DNA of 38,317 bases from Lysobacteraceae bacterium PS02065 (GCA_029959555.1 JASCPI010000048.1:1-38317); one strand, 5' to 3'; positions 23,281-31,553 are shown, counted from the first letter of the stretch. A program made the numbers and translations. Notes: generated by a model from the letters alone, not told the origin.

Positions 23281-25272
23281 ATGACGTACTTCGTGACCGG
23301 CGCGACCGGTTTCATCGGGCGCCGCCTCATCGAGCGCCTGCTCGCGCGCAAGGGCAGGATCCACTGCCTCGTGCGCAAGGAGTCGCTCGCTCGCTTCGAG
23401 GCGCTGCGCGAGCAGCTCGGCGTCGGCGAGGACCGTCTCGCCGCGGTCGTCGGCGACCTCGCCAAGCCGAAGCTCGGCATCGCGCCGGCGACGCTGCGCG
23501 CACTCTCGGGCAAGGTCACGCATTTCTTCCATCTTGCCGCGCTGTACGACCTCGCCGCCGACGAGCAGGCGCAGGTCGCCGCGAACGTCGAGGGCACGCG
23601 CCACGCGCTCGAACTCGCTACCGCGATCAAGGCCGGTTGCTTCCACCACACGAGTTCGATCGCGGCAGCCGGCCTGTACCCGGGCGTGTTCCGCGAGGAC
23701 ATGTTCGACGAGGCCGAAGGGCTCGACAACCCGTACTTCCGCACCAAGCACGATTCCGAAGGCCTCGTGCGCAAGGAGTGCACGGTACCGTTCCGCATCT
23801 ACCGCCCGGGCATCGTCATCGGCGATTCGCAGACCGGCGAGACCGACAAGATCGACGGTCCGTACTACTTCTTCCGCCTCATCAAGAAGATGCGCCAAGT
23901 GCTGCCGCCGTGGATGCCGACCATCGGCCTCGAGGGCGGGCGCATCAACCTCGTGCCGGTCGACTGGGTCGCCGCCGCGATGGACCACATCGCGCACAAG
24001 CCCAAGCTCGACGGCCACACCTTCCACCTGACCGATCCCGCGCCGCGGCGCATCGGCGAGGTGCTCAACATCTTCGCGCGTGCAGGTCACGCACCCGAGA
24101 TGACCATGCGCCTGGACGCGCGCATGTTCGCGTTCGTGCCCGGCGCGGTGCGCCAGGCGCTGTCGAGCCTGCCGCCGGTGCGGCGCATGGTCGGCATGTT
24201 CCTGCGCGATTTCGGCATCCCCGCGCAGGTCATGAAGTTCGTCAACTACCCGACGCGCTTCGACTCGCGCGAGACCGAGCGTGCGCTGCGCGGCTCGAAG
24301 ATCGTGCTGCCCAAGCTCGAGACCTACGCGTGGCGCCTGTGGGACTACTGGGAGCGCCACCTCGATCCGGACCTGTTCGTCGACCATTCGCTGTCGGGCA
24401 AGGTGCGCCGCAAGGTCGTCGTGATCACCGGCGGCACCTCGGGCATCGGCCGTGCGGTCGCGCTCAAGGTCGCCGCAGCGGGTGCCAAGGTGGTCGTCTG
24501 CGCGCGTGGCGAGGAGGAACTCGAGGCGACGCAGAAGGAGATCACCGAGGCCGGCGGTACCTGCCACATCTACAAGGTCGATCTCGCCGACCTCGCTTCG
24601 TGCGACGCGTTCGTCGCCAAGGTGCACGAGGACCACGGCGGCGTCGACATCCTCGTCAACAACGCGGGTCGCTCGATCCGCCGCGCGATCGCGTCGAGCT
24701 ACGACCGCTTCCACGACTTCGAGCGCACGATGCAGCTCAACTACTTCGGCTCGCTGCGCCTGATCATGGGCGTGCTGCCGAAGATGGCCGAGCGCCATCG
24801 CGGCCACATCATCAACATCTCGTCGATCGGCGTGCTGACCAATGCGCCGCGCTTCTCGGCGTACGTCGCCTCGAAGGCCGCGCTCGACGCGTTCTCGCGC
24901 TGCGCGCAGGCCGAGTTCTCCGATCAGGGCATCAACTTCACGACGATCAACATGCCGCTCGTGAAGACGCCGATGATCGCGCCGACCAAGATGTACGACT
25001 CCGTGCCGACGCTGACGCCGGACGAGGCCGCCGACCTCGTCGTCGAGGCGATCATCGAGCGCCCGGTCCGCGTGGCGACGCGCACGGGCATCTTCGCGCA
25101 GCTGTTCTACGCGGTGTCGCCGCGCGCCTACGAGATCGTCATGAACACGGCGTTCCGGCTGTTCCCGGATTCGGCCGCGTCGAAGGGCATCAAGGGCGTG
25201 CGCGAGGAATCGCAGGGACCGTCGAGCGAGCAGGTCGCATTCGCCGCACTCATGCGCGGCGTGCACTGGTAA
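23281..25272 (+). CDS. Two-domain fatty acyl-CoA reductase (alcohol-forming), SDR family
   Basis: A 663-residue fusion of two Rossmann short-chain dehydrogenase domains. The N-terminal extended-SDR domain has VTGATGFIG at 5-13 and catalytic Tyr152/Lys156 in YFRTKHDSEG. The C-terminal classical SDR domain starts near 380 with VVVITGGTSGIG, then NNAGRSIRR, INISSIGVLTNAPRFSAY and Tyr528 in YVASK. From memory, order, length and many blocks (YPTRFDSRETERAL, FERTMQLNYFGS, INMPLVKTPMIAPTKMYDS) match the Marinobacter enzyme that reduces fatty acyl-CoA or acyl-ACP to fatty alcohol with NADPH (Maqu_2507/AcrB). That enzyme feeds wax ester synthesis. ACBP is divergent to it. A strong SD, GGAGGG, fixes the start. 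A simpler aldehyde-forming activity is possible. Confidence 0.87.
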   Translation: MTYFVTGATGFIGRRLIERLLARKGRIHCLVRKESLARFEALREQLGVGEDRLAAVVGDLAKPKLGIAPATLRALSGKVTHFFHLAALYDLAADEQAQVAANVEGTRHALELATAIKAGCFHHTSSIAAAGLYPGVFREDMFDEAEGLDNPYFRTKHDSEGLVRKECTVPFRIYRPGIVIGDSQTGETDKIDGPYYFFRLIKKMRQVLPPWMPTIGLEGGRINLVPVDWVAAAMDHIAHKPKLDGHTFHLTDPAPRRIGEVLNIFARAGHAPEMTMRLDARMFAFVPGAVRQALSSLPPVRRMVGMFLRDFGIPAQVMKFVNYPTRFDSRETERALRGSKIVLPKLETYAWRLWDYWERHLDPDLFVDHSLSGKVRRKVVVITGGTSGIGRAVALKVAAAGAKVVVCARGEEELEATQKEITEAGGTCHIYKVDLADLASCDAFVAKVHEDHGGVDILVNNAGRSIRRAIASSYDRFHDFERTMQLNYFGSLRLIMGVLPKMAERHRGHIINISSIGVLTNAPRFSAYVASKAALDAFSRCAQAEFSDQGINFTTINMPLVKTPMIAPTKMYDSVPTLTPDEAADLVVEAIIERPVRVATRTGIFAQLFYAVSPRAYEIVMNTAFRLFPDSAASKGIKGVREESQGPSSEQVAFAALMRGVHW

Positions 25273-25281
25273 GCGTGCACC

Positions 25282-25310
25282 GCACGGGGACGCCGTCGGC
25301 GTCCCCGTGC
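25282..25310. terminator. Perfect hairpin shared by two convergent genes
   Basis: A 13-bp perfect stem (arms 25282-25294 and 25298-25310) with a GTC loop fills the 47-bp gap between the reductase and phasin stop codons. There is no T tract on either strand. It is a candidate bidirectional terminator. Confidence 0.6.
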
Positions 25311-25319
25311 AGGAAGACC

Positions 25320-25955
25320 TCAGGCCTTCTTCACGGCCTTGGCGGCCGGCTTGCGCGCCGCCTTCTTGAGGGCGGGCTTCTTCGCGGGCGTGACCGTCGC
25401 CTTGCTGAGCTGGGCGTTCTCGAGCTCACGCGCGACGTCGGCGAGCTCGTCCTTGACGCGTGACACCGAGCGCGCCGCGGCAGCCTTGGCCTTCGTCGGT
25501 GCCTGCTTGGCCGCGGTCTTGCGCGTCGAGCCGCCATTGAGCGCGTGGACCTCGCGCGCGAGCTCCTCGACGCGTGCGGTCAGCGCCTTGATCTCGCCGC
25601 TGCCCGGCACGCCGAGGCGCGACAGGGCGCGCGACACGCGCGTCTCGAACACCTTCTCGAGCTTGTCCCAGGTCTCCTGGCTGCGCTCGCGCACCTGGCC
25701 GACCGCGGCCTCGACGGCGCTGCGCGCCTCGTCGGACTTGCCCGCGGTGAACTTGCGCGTCTTCTGCTCGAGCGCCGAGCCTTCGCGCACGAGCGCCTCG
25801 AACATGCGCGTACCTTCCTCCTGCGCCTTGGCGAACGCGCCGAGGCCGGCCAGCCAGATGTGCTGGGCCGATTCGACGAGCTTGCCGCCGCCGCGGCCGG
25901 ACTTGGGGGCGGGCGCTTCGGACGTGGCGCGCGACTTCAACTTCGGCTTGCTCAT
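25320..25955 (-). CDS. PhaF-like phasin with Lys/Ala-rich tail
   Basis: A 211-residue granule-associated protein. Residues 25-100 hold the phasin core (ESAQHIWLAGLGAFAKAQEE), residues 118-150 a coiled-coil motif (LSRLGVPGSGEIKALTARVE), and the C-terminal ~65 residues are histone-H1-like with KTAAKQAPTKAKAAA and PAKKPALKKAARKPAAK. In Pseudomonas PhaF such a tail binds DNA without sequence specificity and helps share granules between daughter cells. The ATG at 25955 follows a GGAGGG SD. It is the last gene of a leftward group of three, 79 bp after the patatin gene, and ends at a hairpin shared with the reductase gene. Confidence 0.9.
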   Translation of the reverse strand: MSKPKLKSRATSEAPAPKSGRGGGKLVESAQHIWLAGLGAFAKAQEEGTRMFEALVREGSALEQKTRKFTAGKSDEARSAVEAAVGQVRERSQETWDKLEKVFETRVSRALSRLGVPGSGEIKALTARVEELAREVHALNGGSTRKTAAKQAPTKAKAAAARSVSRVKDELADVARELENAQLSKATVTPAKKPALKKAARKPAAKAVKKA

Positions 25956-26034
25956 GCTTCCCTCCATCAAGGACTTCGCGTGCGGATGCACCCGAAAGTG
26001 AAAAAGACTAGCGGTTGCGCCTAGAGTTTCGTGC

Positions 26035-27324
26035 CTAGGCCGCGGGCTCCGGTCGCCGTGCCTTGCGCCCCGGACGCTTCGCGGCACGTGCACGGTCCGG
26101 CGCGAGCGCGCGGTCGAGGTCGTCCAGCGCACGATGCAGGCTCGTCGTTGCCGGCGTGCGACGTGCCGGCTTGTCGCGCAGGCCCGACAGCAGCGTGCGG
26201 CTGTCGTCGGCGAGCACGTCCTCGCGAAGGCGCAGGCCGTGCCGCGCGAGCAGCGGGGCGAGGCGCGCGGCGTCGCGGCGCAGGTCCGCGCGGGTCGTGC
26301 GGTAGGCGTTCTCGGCCAGGCGCTCCCGGTGCGCGAAGCTGAAGACGTTGGTGAAGAACATGTCGGCGTCGTCACGGTCGGGCTGCAGCAGCACGAGGTC
26401 GGCGTGGGCGTACTCGCGCTCGTAGCGCGGCAGGCCGGCTTGCATGCGCGACTGCAGCAGCGTGCGGAAGGTCTGCGACATCACCGCGGGCAAGCCGCCG
26501 TCGACGAGGCTCGCGCTGGCCGCCTTGCCGAGCGTGTGCGCGTGGGCGGCGTCGATCGGCACGAGCGGGTTGATCGCGAAGACGAGGTCGGCGCCGGCGT
26601 CGAGCGCGACCGAGGCGTGCAAGGTGTGGCGCAGCGCACCGTCGACGTAGTACGTGCCGTCGATCTTCACGGGCGGGTAGACGCCCGGCAGCGCGGCACT
26701 GGCCTCGATCGCGCGCGAGATCGGCACGTGGTCGTGGCCCGGCGCGCCGAAATGCACCGCTCGCCCGCTGTCGAGCTCGACAGCGACCACGTAGAGCTTG
26801 CGCGCCAGCGTGCGGAAATCGTTGCTGCGACCGTGCGAGGTGAACACCTCGCGCAGGAAGCGCTCGATCGCCTCGTTGTCGAACAGGCCGGTCGGCAGCA
26901 TGCCGCCGAGGCGCATGAGCTGGTCGGACAGGCGAAGCTGCAGGGGATGGCGCGCCGCGTCGACGAGCCACTCGAGCACGAGGCGTGGCACGCCCGCGGC
27001 ACGGCGCAGGTACTCGAACAGGGCAGGCCGGACGAACGCTTCGGGGGCGAAGCGGAACTGGTCCGAATCGCCCGTGATGAAGGCACGGCACATGTCGGCA
27101 GTGTCGAGCCGGTTGGCCAGCGCGGCGGCGACGAAGGCGCCCGAACTCACGCCGACGTAGACATCGAGCGCGTTCATGTCGAGGCCGTCGATGGCCTCGT
27201 CGAGCGCGCGCAGCGCGCCGACTTCGTAGATGCCGCCGATCGGGCCGCCTCCCGCGACGGCGAGGCCGATGCGCCGCGGGCGCGAGGCTTTGCCCGGTGC
27301 GCGGGCCGTGCGCAGGTCCAGCAT
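26035..27324 (-). CDS. Patatin-like phospholipase / acyl hydrolase
   Basis: A 429-residue protein with a patatin domain. The oxyanion loop GGGPIGGIYEVGAL is at 25-38, the nucleophile elbow GVSSG at 58-62 (Ser60) and the catalytic Asp228 in VDGALRH; all dyad elements are present. No signal peptide is visible, so it acts in the cytosol. The C-terminal 70 residues are Arg/Ala/Pro-rich and basic. The gene starts 3 bp after the PHA granule protein gene with no clear SD, so translation is probably coupled, and a phasin follows. Intracellular patatins include PHB depolymerases and lipid-droplet lipases. The context favours a granule-associated ester hydrolase; the substrate is inferred, not shown. 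Confidence 0.9.
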   Translation of the reverse strand: MLDLRTARAPGKASRPRRIGLAVAGGGPIGGIYEVGALRALDEAIDGLDMNALDVYVGVSSGAFVAAALANRLDTADMCRAFITGDSDQFRFAPEAFVRPALFEYLRRAAGVPRLVLEWLVDAARHPLQLRLSDQLMRLGGMLPTGLFDNEAIERFLREVFTSHGRSNDFRTLARKLYVVAVELDSGRAVHFGAPGHDHVPISRAIEASAALPGVYPPVKIDGTYYVDGALRHTLHASVALDAGADLVFAINPLVPIDAAHAHTLGKAASASLVDGGLPAVMSQTFRTLLQSRMQAGLPRYEREYAHADLVLLQPDRDDADMFFTNVFSFAHRERLAENAYRTTRADLRRDAARLAPLLARHGLRLREDVLADDSRTLLSGLRDKPARRTPATTSLHRALDDLDRALAPDRARAAKRPGRKARRPEPAA

Positions 27325-27327
27325 CGG

Positions 27328-27603
27328 TCAGTCGATGTGCTCGTCGAGGTAGTCGTTGATCTCGGCCTCGATCTGCGGCTTGAGCATGCCCATGAGGAAA
27401 CCGAGTTCGGCGAACACGTGGATCTCGCCCTTGGTCAACGCGATGTGGCCCTTGACGCCGCTGCGCGAGAATTCGAGGGTGTTGTCCTGCCAGGCACAGT
27501 CGAGGCTGTGTTCCTTGGCGAGCTTTTTCGCGAGGGCGTCGACCGCCTTCTTCGCGTCCTTGAGGGTGTAGCTGTGCTTGCGGCGGATGTCGATGCGCGC
27601 CAT
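27328..27603 (-). CDS. Polyhydroxyalkanoic acid system protein (PHA_gran_rgn family)
   Basis: A 91-residue protein whose sequence, MARIDIRRKHSYTLKDAKKA, then LAKKLAKEHSLDCAWQDNTL, EFSRSGVKGHIALTKGEIHV and LGFLMGMLKPQIEAEINDYL, fits the small family found almost only in PHA gene regions. The fold is probably a one-domain alpha/beta unit; the function is unknown beyond that link. An SD AAAGGAG lies 6 bases before the ATG. It is the first gene of the leftward unit with the patatin and the PhaF-like phasin, 3 bp before the patatin start. Confidence 0.88.
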   Translation of the reverse strand: MARIDIRRKHSYTLKDAKKAVDALAKKLAKEHSLDCAWQDNTLEFSRSGVKGHIALTKGEIHVFAELGFLMGMLKPQIEAEINDYLDEHID

Positions 27604-27708
27604 GGGGGTCTCCTTTGGGTCTGCCGGCGCCGCGCGCGGCAGCGACCGCTATGATGCCCGACTCGCGGGGCGGCCCGACAGGGGCGCGCACGATGCCGGT
27701 CCGGCCGG

Positions 27709-27737
27709 ATGTCAGTCCTGTCACATCCTGATAGAGT
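27709..27737 (+). promoter_or_regulatory. Candidate promoter of the FHA gene
   Basis: ATGTCA and TAGAGT are 17 bases apart, with four of six consensus matches each. The ATG at 27766 is 28 bases downstream. Confidence 0.35.
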
Positions 27738-27765
27738 GCGCCGACTTTCTGGAACTGGTGCATCG

Positions 27766-28590
27766 ATGCGCCTGAGTTTTCCCAACGGCGAGCATGCCGA
27801 CGTGACGGTCGGCGAGGGCGTCGTCAGCATCGGAAGCGCGGAAGGCAACTCGATCGTGCTCGCATCGGGCGCGTTGCAGCCGCGCCATGCACGCATCCTC
27901 GTCGATCCGCGCGGCCTCATCCTCGAGGTGACCGACGCGGCCGCGCGCACCCACGTCAACGCACGTCCCATTGTGGAGAAGGCGTTGCTGCGGCTCGGCG
28001 ACGTCGTGAACGTCGGCTCGGCCGCGATTCTGCTCAAGCCCGACCGCGACGAGAGCATCGTCACCATGCTGCCTTCCGGTTCGCGCGCCGCACCGCGGCA
28101 GGGGCCGGTCGCCGTCGTGCTGCGCGGCGTCACCGGCGCGCATTTCGGCAAGACCGTCCCGATCACGGACGCGCTCGTCATCGGCCATGGGCGTGGCGCC
28201 GGGCTCGACATCGACGAGGCCGAGGTGGCCGAGCGCCATGTCGCGATCGAACTGAGCGGCGACGCGATCCACCTGCGCCGCCTCGATGCAAGGTCCGGCG
28301 TCACCGTCAACGGCGTCGACGTGCTCGATGCCGTGCTGCACCCTGGCGACCAGATCGCGTTCGGGCGCAACCGCTTCGTGCTCGAGGCACCGGGTTATCC
28401 GCAGCGCGGCCAGGTCGCGCTCACGCCTGCGCATGCCGCCCCCGCGATCACGCAGACGATGCAGGCGATCACGCTGCCGTCCGACGCCGTCGACACCGAC
28501 GACGGCGGCAACGGCGTGTGGTGGCTGATCGCCGTCGCGGGCCTCATCGGCCTCGGCATCGCCGGGCTGATCTGGTTCGGCAGCCGCTGA
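27766..28590 (+). CDS. Double FHA-domain protein with C-terminal membrane anchor
   Basis: A 274-residue protein with two FHA-like phosphopeptide-binding domains, about 18-90 (VSIGSAEGNSIVL, QPRHARI) and 130-205 (VIGHGRGAGLDIDEAEVAER, SGVTVNGVDV). A Thr/Ala-rich linker leads to a transmembrane helix at about 251-271. The FHA part should face the cytosol. The residues that usually hold phosphothreonine (GxG, S/R-H, N-G) are partly kept. No kinase or phosphatase gene is adjacent, so its partner is unknown. The start at 27766 fits MRLSFPNGEH, typical of this group; a longer upstream start is possible but lacks an SD. It converges with msrQ, 8 bp away. Confidence 0.8.
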   Translation: MRLSFPNGEHADVTVGEGVVSIGSAEGNSIVLASGALQPRHARILVDPRGLILEVTDAAARTHVNARPIVEKALLRLGDVVNVGSAAILLKPDRDESIVTMLPSGSRAAPRQGPVAVVLRGVTGAHFGKTVPITDALVIGHGRGAGLDIDEAEVAERHVAIELSGDAIHLRRLDARSGVTVNGVDVLDAVLHPGDQIAFGRNRFVLEAPGYPQRGQVALTPAHAAPAITQTMQAITLPSDAVDTDDGGNGVWWLIAVAGLIGLGIAGLIWFGSR

Positions 28591-28598
28591 GTCCCGGT

Positions 28599-29216
28599 TC
28601 AGGCCGCCGCGCGCCGCGCGCGCAGCCATGCCGGCACGCGTGCCGCCATGAGCACGAGGAACACGCCGGTGTAGACCAGCGGTTCGACGACCGCGATCGT
28701 CTCGCCCCATTTGACCTGCCACAGGTAGTGCAGCACGGCGGCGAGACCGGCGATGTAGACGAGCTTGTGCAAGGCCTGCCAGCGTCGGCCGAGGCGCCGC
28801 ATCATGCCGCGCGTCGAGGTCACCGCGAGCGGCACGAGGATCAGCCAGGCCAGCACGCCGGCCGTGATGTAGGGCTTCTTCGCGATCTCGCCGAGCAGCT
28901 GCGACCAGAAGCCGCCGAGATCGACGACGACGTACACGACCAGGTGCAGCGTCGCGTAGAAGAATGCGAACAGGCCGAGCATGCGCCGGTAGCGGATCCA
29001 GCCGGGCCAGCCGGTCGCGCGCCGCAGCGGTGTCAGTGCGAGCGTCGCGAGCAGGAAGCGCAGCGCCCACGCGCCGGTGGCGTGCTCGAGCTGGGCGACC
29101 GGGTCGGGGCCGAGCGTGCCGCGCACGCTGTCGAGCACGAGCAGCGCGAGCGGCGCGAGTGCCGCCGCGAACACGAACGGCTTGCTCCAGGCGATCGCGT
29201 CCCGGCGCGCGGCCAT
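28599..29216 (-). CDS. msrQ: MsrQ haem-binding membrane subunit of the MsrPQ system
   Basis: MsrQ passes electrons from the quinone pool to periplasmic MsrP, which repairs oxidised methionines in envelope proteins. The 205-residue protein is a ferric-reductase-type helix bundle with about six membrane segments (KPFVFAAALAPLALLVLD, YRRMLGLFAFFYATLHLVVY, YITAGVLAWLILVPLAVTS, LHKLVYIAGLAAVLHYLW). The haem-ligand His residues are seen in YATLHLVVY, WQALHKLVY and VLHYLWQ. The ATG at 29216 shares one base with the msrP stop (TGATG), so translation is coupled. The C-terminus is Arg-rich and cytosolic. Confidence 0.93.
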   Translation of the reverse strand: MAARRDAIAWSKPFVFAAALAPLALLVLDSVRGTLGPDPVAQLEHATGAWALRFLLATLALTPLRRATGWPGWIRYRRMLGLFAFFYATLHLVVYVVVDLGGFWSQLLGEIAKKPYITAGVLAWLILVPLAVTSTRGMMRRLGRRWQALHKLVYIAGLAAVLHYLWQVKWGETIAVVEPLVYTGVFLVLMAARVPAWLRARRAAA

Positions 29217-30208
29217 CAGTAGTTCCGGCGCAAATCGAGGCCTGCGTACAGCGAACCGACCTGCTCGGCGTAGCCGTTGAACGGCAGGGTCTTGAGGCGG
29301 TTGCCGAACAGGTTGAAGCCGTCGCCGGCGATGCGCCGTTCGGTGGCCTGGCTCCAGCGCGGATGGCTCACATCGGGATTGACGTTGGCGTAGAAGCCGT
29401 ACTCCTCGCTTGCCGAGAGGTTCCACGAGGTCGCGGGCTGCTTCTCGGTGAAGTCGATGCGCACGATCGACTTGATGCTCTTGAAGCCGTACTTCCACGG
29501 CACGACGAGGCGCAGCGGCGCGCCGTTCTGCGGCGGCAGCGTGCGGCCGTACAGGCCGACCGCGAGGATCGCGAGCGGATGCATGGCCTCGTCGATGCGC
29601 AGGCCTTCGCGGTACGGCCAGTCGAGCACGGGATAGCGCAGGCCCGGCATCTCGCCGCGGCGTTCGACGGTCGTGAAGGCGACGTACCGGGCCTTCGAGG
29701 TCGGCTTGAAGCGCTTGAGCAGGTCGCCGAGCGGGATGCCGATCCACGGGATCACCATCGACCAGGCCTCGACGCAGCGCAACCGGTAGATGCGTTCCTC
29801 GAGGGTATGCGGCTTGAGGATGTCCTCGAGCGTGAACGTGCCGGTGACCTCGGCCTCGCCGGCGATCTCGACACTCCAGGGCTCGGACTTGAACTTTCCG
29901 CTGGTACGCGCGGGGTCGGCCTTGTCGGTGCCGAACTCGTAGTAGTTGTTGTAGGTGGTCGCGTCGCGTGCGCGCGTCGGTGCCTCGCGCGTGCTGTAAG
30001 GACTGCCGGTGGTCGCCGACAACGGACGCCCCCATTCGGGCTCGGCCTCGGGTGCCGCCGCGGCGGCCTCGGCCTCCGACTCGCGCGAGCAGCCGGCGAG
30101 CAGGGCCGGCGCGAGCAGCATGCCCTTGAGCAGCTCGCGGCGTCGTGTCCAGACGGCCTCGGGCGTGATCTCGGATGACGGGATGCGGGGCGGGCGATAA
30201 GCGGGCAT
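29216..30208 (-). CDS. msrP: MsrP, periplasmic protein-methionine-sulfoxide reductase (molybdenum)
   Basis: A 330-residue molybdopterin enzyme of the sulfite-oxidase fold that reduces methionine sulfoxide in periplasmic proteins. It starts with a twin-arginine signal (TRRRELLKGMLLAPALLAGC). The Mo-ligand Cys145 is in YRLRCVEAWSMVIPW, and NYYEFGTDK and LPPQNGAPLRLVVPWKYGFK are family blocks. The signal ends in LAGC, a lipobox-like sequence, so the enzyme may be a lipid-anchored Tat substrate rather than soluble. An acidic Ala/Glu linker follows. The ATG at 30208 lies 6 bases after GGAG. It is the first gene of msrP-msrQ and divergent to serC. Confidence 0.94.
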   Translation of the reverse strand: MPAYRPPRIPSSEITPEAVWTRRRELLKGMLLAPALLAGCSRESEAEAAAAAPEAEPEWGRPLSATTGSPYSTREAPTRARDATTYNNYYEFGTDKADPARTSGKFKSEPWSVEIAGEAEVTGTFTLEDILKPHTLEERIYRLRCVEAWSMVIPWIGIPLGDLLKRFKPTSKARYVAFTTVERRGEMPGLRYPVLDWPYREGLRIDEAMHPLAILAVGLYGRTLPPQNGAPLRLVVPWKYGFKSIKSIVRIDFTEKQPATSWNLSASEEYGFYANVNPDVSHPRWSQATERRIAGDGFNLFGNRLKTLPFNGYAEQVGSLYAGLDLRRNY

Positions 30209-30346
30209 GGGCGACTCCGGCAGGCGTCGGGGTTGGAACGCAGGGTACGACGCCGGTTCCCTTCCTGCGCGCACGTGATCGCAACACCTTCATGTGTACG
30301 TCAGGCGGCGCGCCACGGATGCGGCGTCGGACCGCCCCGCGCCGGC

Positions 30347-30375
30347 TTGCCGCGATGCATCATGCGGCATACGCT
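30347..30375 (+). promoter_or_regulatory. serC: Candidate promoter of the serC operon
   Basis: TTGCCG and TACGCT are 17 bases apart in the 229-bp spacer between msrP and serC. Transcription would start near 30382, 56 bases before the GTG. Confidence 0.4.
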
Positions 30376-30437
30376 TCCGCGTCCTCCGGCGCGTGCCGGT
30401 TCGCGGCCCCGCCGCACGCCTGCCGGCGGGAGTGATC

Positions 30438-31523
30438 GTGAGTCGAGCCTACAACTTCAGTCCAGGTCCCGCGGCGCTGCCCGAGGAGGTCCTGCGCCAG
30501 GCGCAGGCCGAACTGCTCGAGTGGAACGGCGAACGCGCGTCGGTCATGGAAGTGAGCCACCGCGGCAAGGCCTTCATGGCACTGGCCGAGGAGTCCGAGG
30601 CCGACCTGCGCGACCTCGTCGGCATCCCGGCCGACTACGCCGTGCTGTTCCTGCAGGGCGGTGCAACCCAGCACTTCGCGCAGATCCCGATGAACCTCGC
30701 CGCGCCGGACCGCTCGGCCGACTACGTCGTGTCGGGCGCCTGGGGCGAGAAGGCCGTGCGCGAGGCCGCGCCGTACGTCGGCGTGCGCGTCGCCGCGACG
30801 TCGGAGGCGGGCGGCTTCACCGACCTGCCGCCGCGCGCCGACTGGCAGCTCGATCCGGGCGCGGCCTACGTGCACGTGACGAGCAACGAGACCATCCACG
30901 GCGTGCAGTTCCACGCCGATCCCGACGTCGGCGAGGTGCCGCTGGTCGCCGACATGTCCTCGGACATCCTGTCGAAGCCGCTCGACATCACGCGCTACGG
31001 CCTCGTCTACGCCGGCGCGCAGAAGAACATCGCCGCGGCCGGACTCGTCGTCATGATCGTGCGGCGCGACCTGCTCGCGCGGCGTCCGGTCGGGCTGGCC
31101 AAGATCCTCGACTACGCCGAGCACGCCGCGCAGGGTTCGTTGCTCAACACGCCGAACACGTTCGGTTGGTACCTCGCCGGGCTCGTGTTCAAGTGGCTCA
31201 AGGCGCAGGGCGGCCTCGCCGCGATGGGCGAGCGCAACCATGCCAAGGCGACGCTCCTGTACGACGCGATCGACGGCTCGGGCGGCTTCTACACGAACCG
31301 TGTCGCGGCCGCGGCGCGCTCGTGGATGAACGTGCCTTTCACGCTGCCGCGTGCCGAACTCGATGCCGCGTTCCTCGCCGAGTCGAAGGATGCCGGCCTG
31401 CTCGCGCTCAAGGGACACAAGGCCGTCGGGGGCATGCGCGCCTCGCTCTACAATGCGATGCCGGTCGAGGGCGTGCGCGTGCTCGTCGATTTCATGCGCG
31501 ACTTCGCGCGCCGCCACGGCTGA
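30438..31523 (+). CDS. serC: Phosphoserine aminotransferase
   Basis: SerC converts 3-phosphohydroxypyruvate to phosphoserine, and 2-oxo-3-hydroxy-4-phosphobutanoate to its amino form in the vitamin B6 pathway. The 361-residue protein opens with YNFSPGPAALPEEVL and contains GERASVMEVSHR, LFLQGGATQHFAQIPMN, HVTSNETIHGVQF and the Schiff-base Lys196 in YAGAQKNIAAAG. I place the start at a GTG at 30438, five bases after a GGGAG SD (30428-30432); a GTG six bases earlier overlaps that SD and is less likely. It opens the serC-pheA-hisC-aroA group, with pheA 30 bp downstream. Confidence 0.95.
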   Translation: MSRAYNFSPGPAALPEEVLRQAQAELLEWNGERASVMEVSHRGKAFMALAEESEADLRDLVGIPADYAVLFLQGGATQHFAQIPMNLAAPDRSADYVVSGAWGEKAVREAAPYVGVRVAATSEAGGFTDLPPRADWQLDPGAAYVHVTSNETIHGVQFHADPDVGEVPLVADMSSDILSKPLDITRYGLVYAGAQKNIAAAGLVVMIVRRDLLARRPVGLAKILDYAEHAAQGSLLNTPNTFGWYLAGLVFKWLKAQGGLAAMGERNHAKATLLYDAIDGSGGFYTNRVAAAARSWMNVPFTLPRAELDAAFLAESKDAGLLALKGHKAVGGMRASLYNAMPVEGVRVLVDFMRDFARRHG

Positions 31524-31553
31524 GCCGTCGCTTCCCACGTTTTCCGGATCCCC

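Noticed and set aside
23134..25266. Minus-strand frame of 710 codons over the acyl-CoA reductase
   Set aside because: Shadow frame, no recognisable domains; the plus-strand product has two complete SDR domains.
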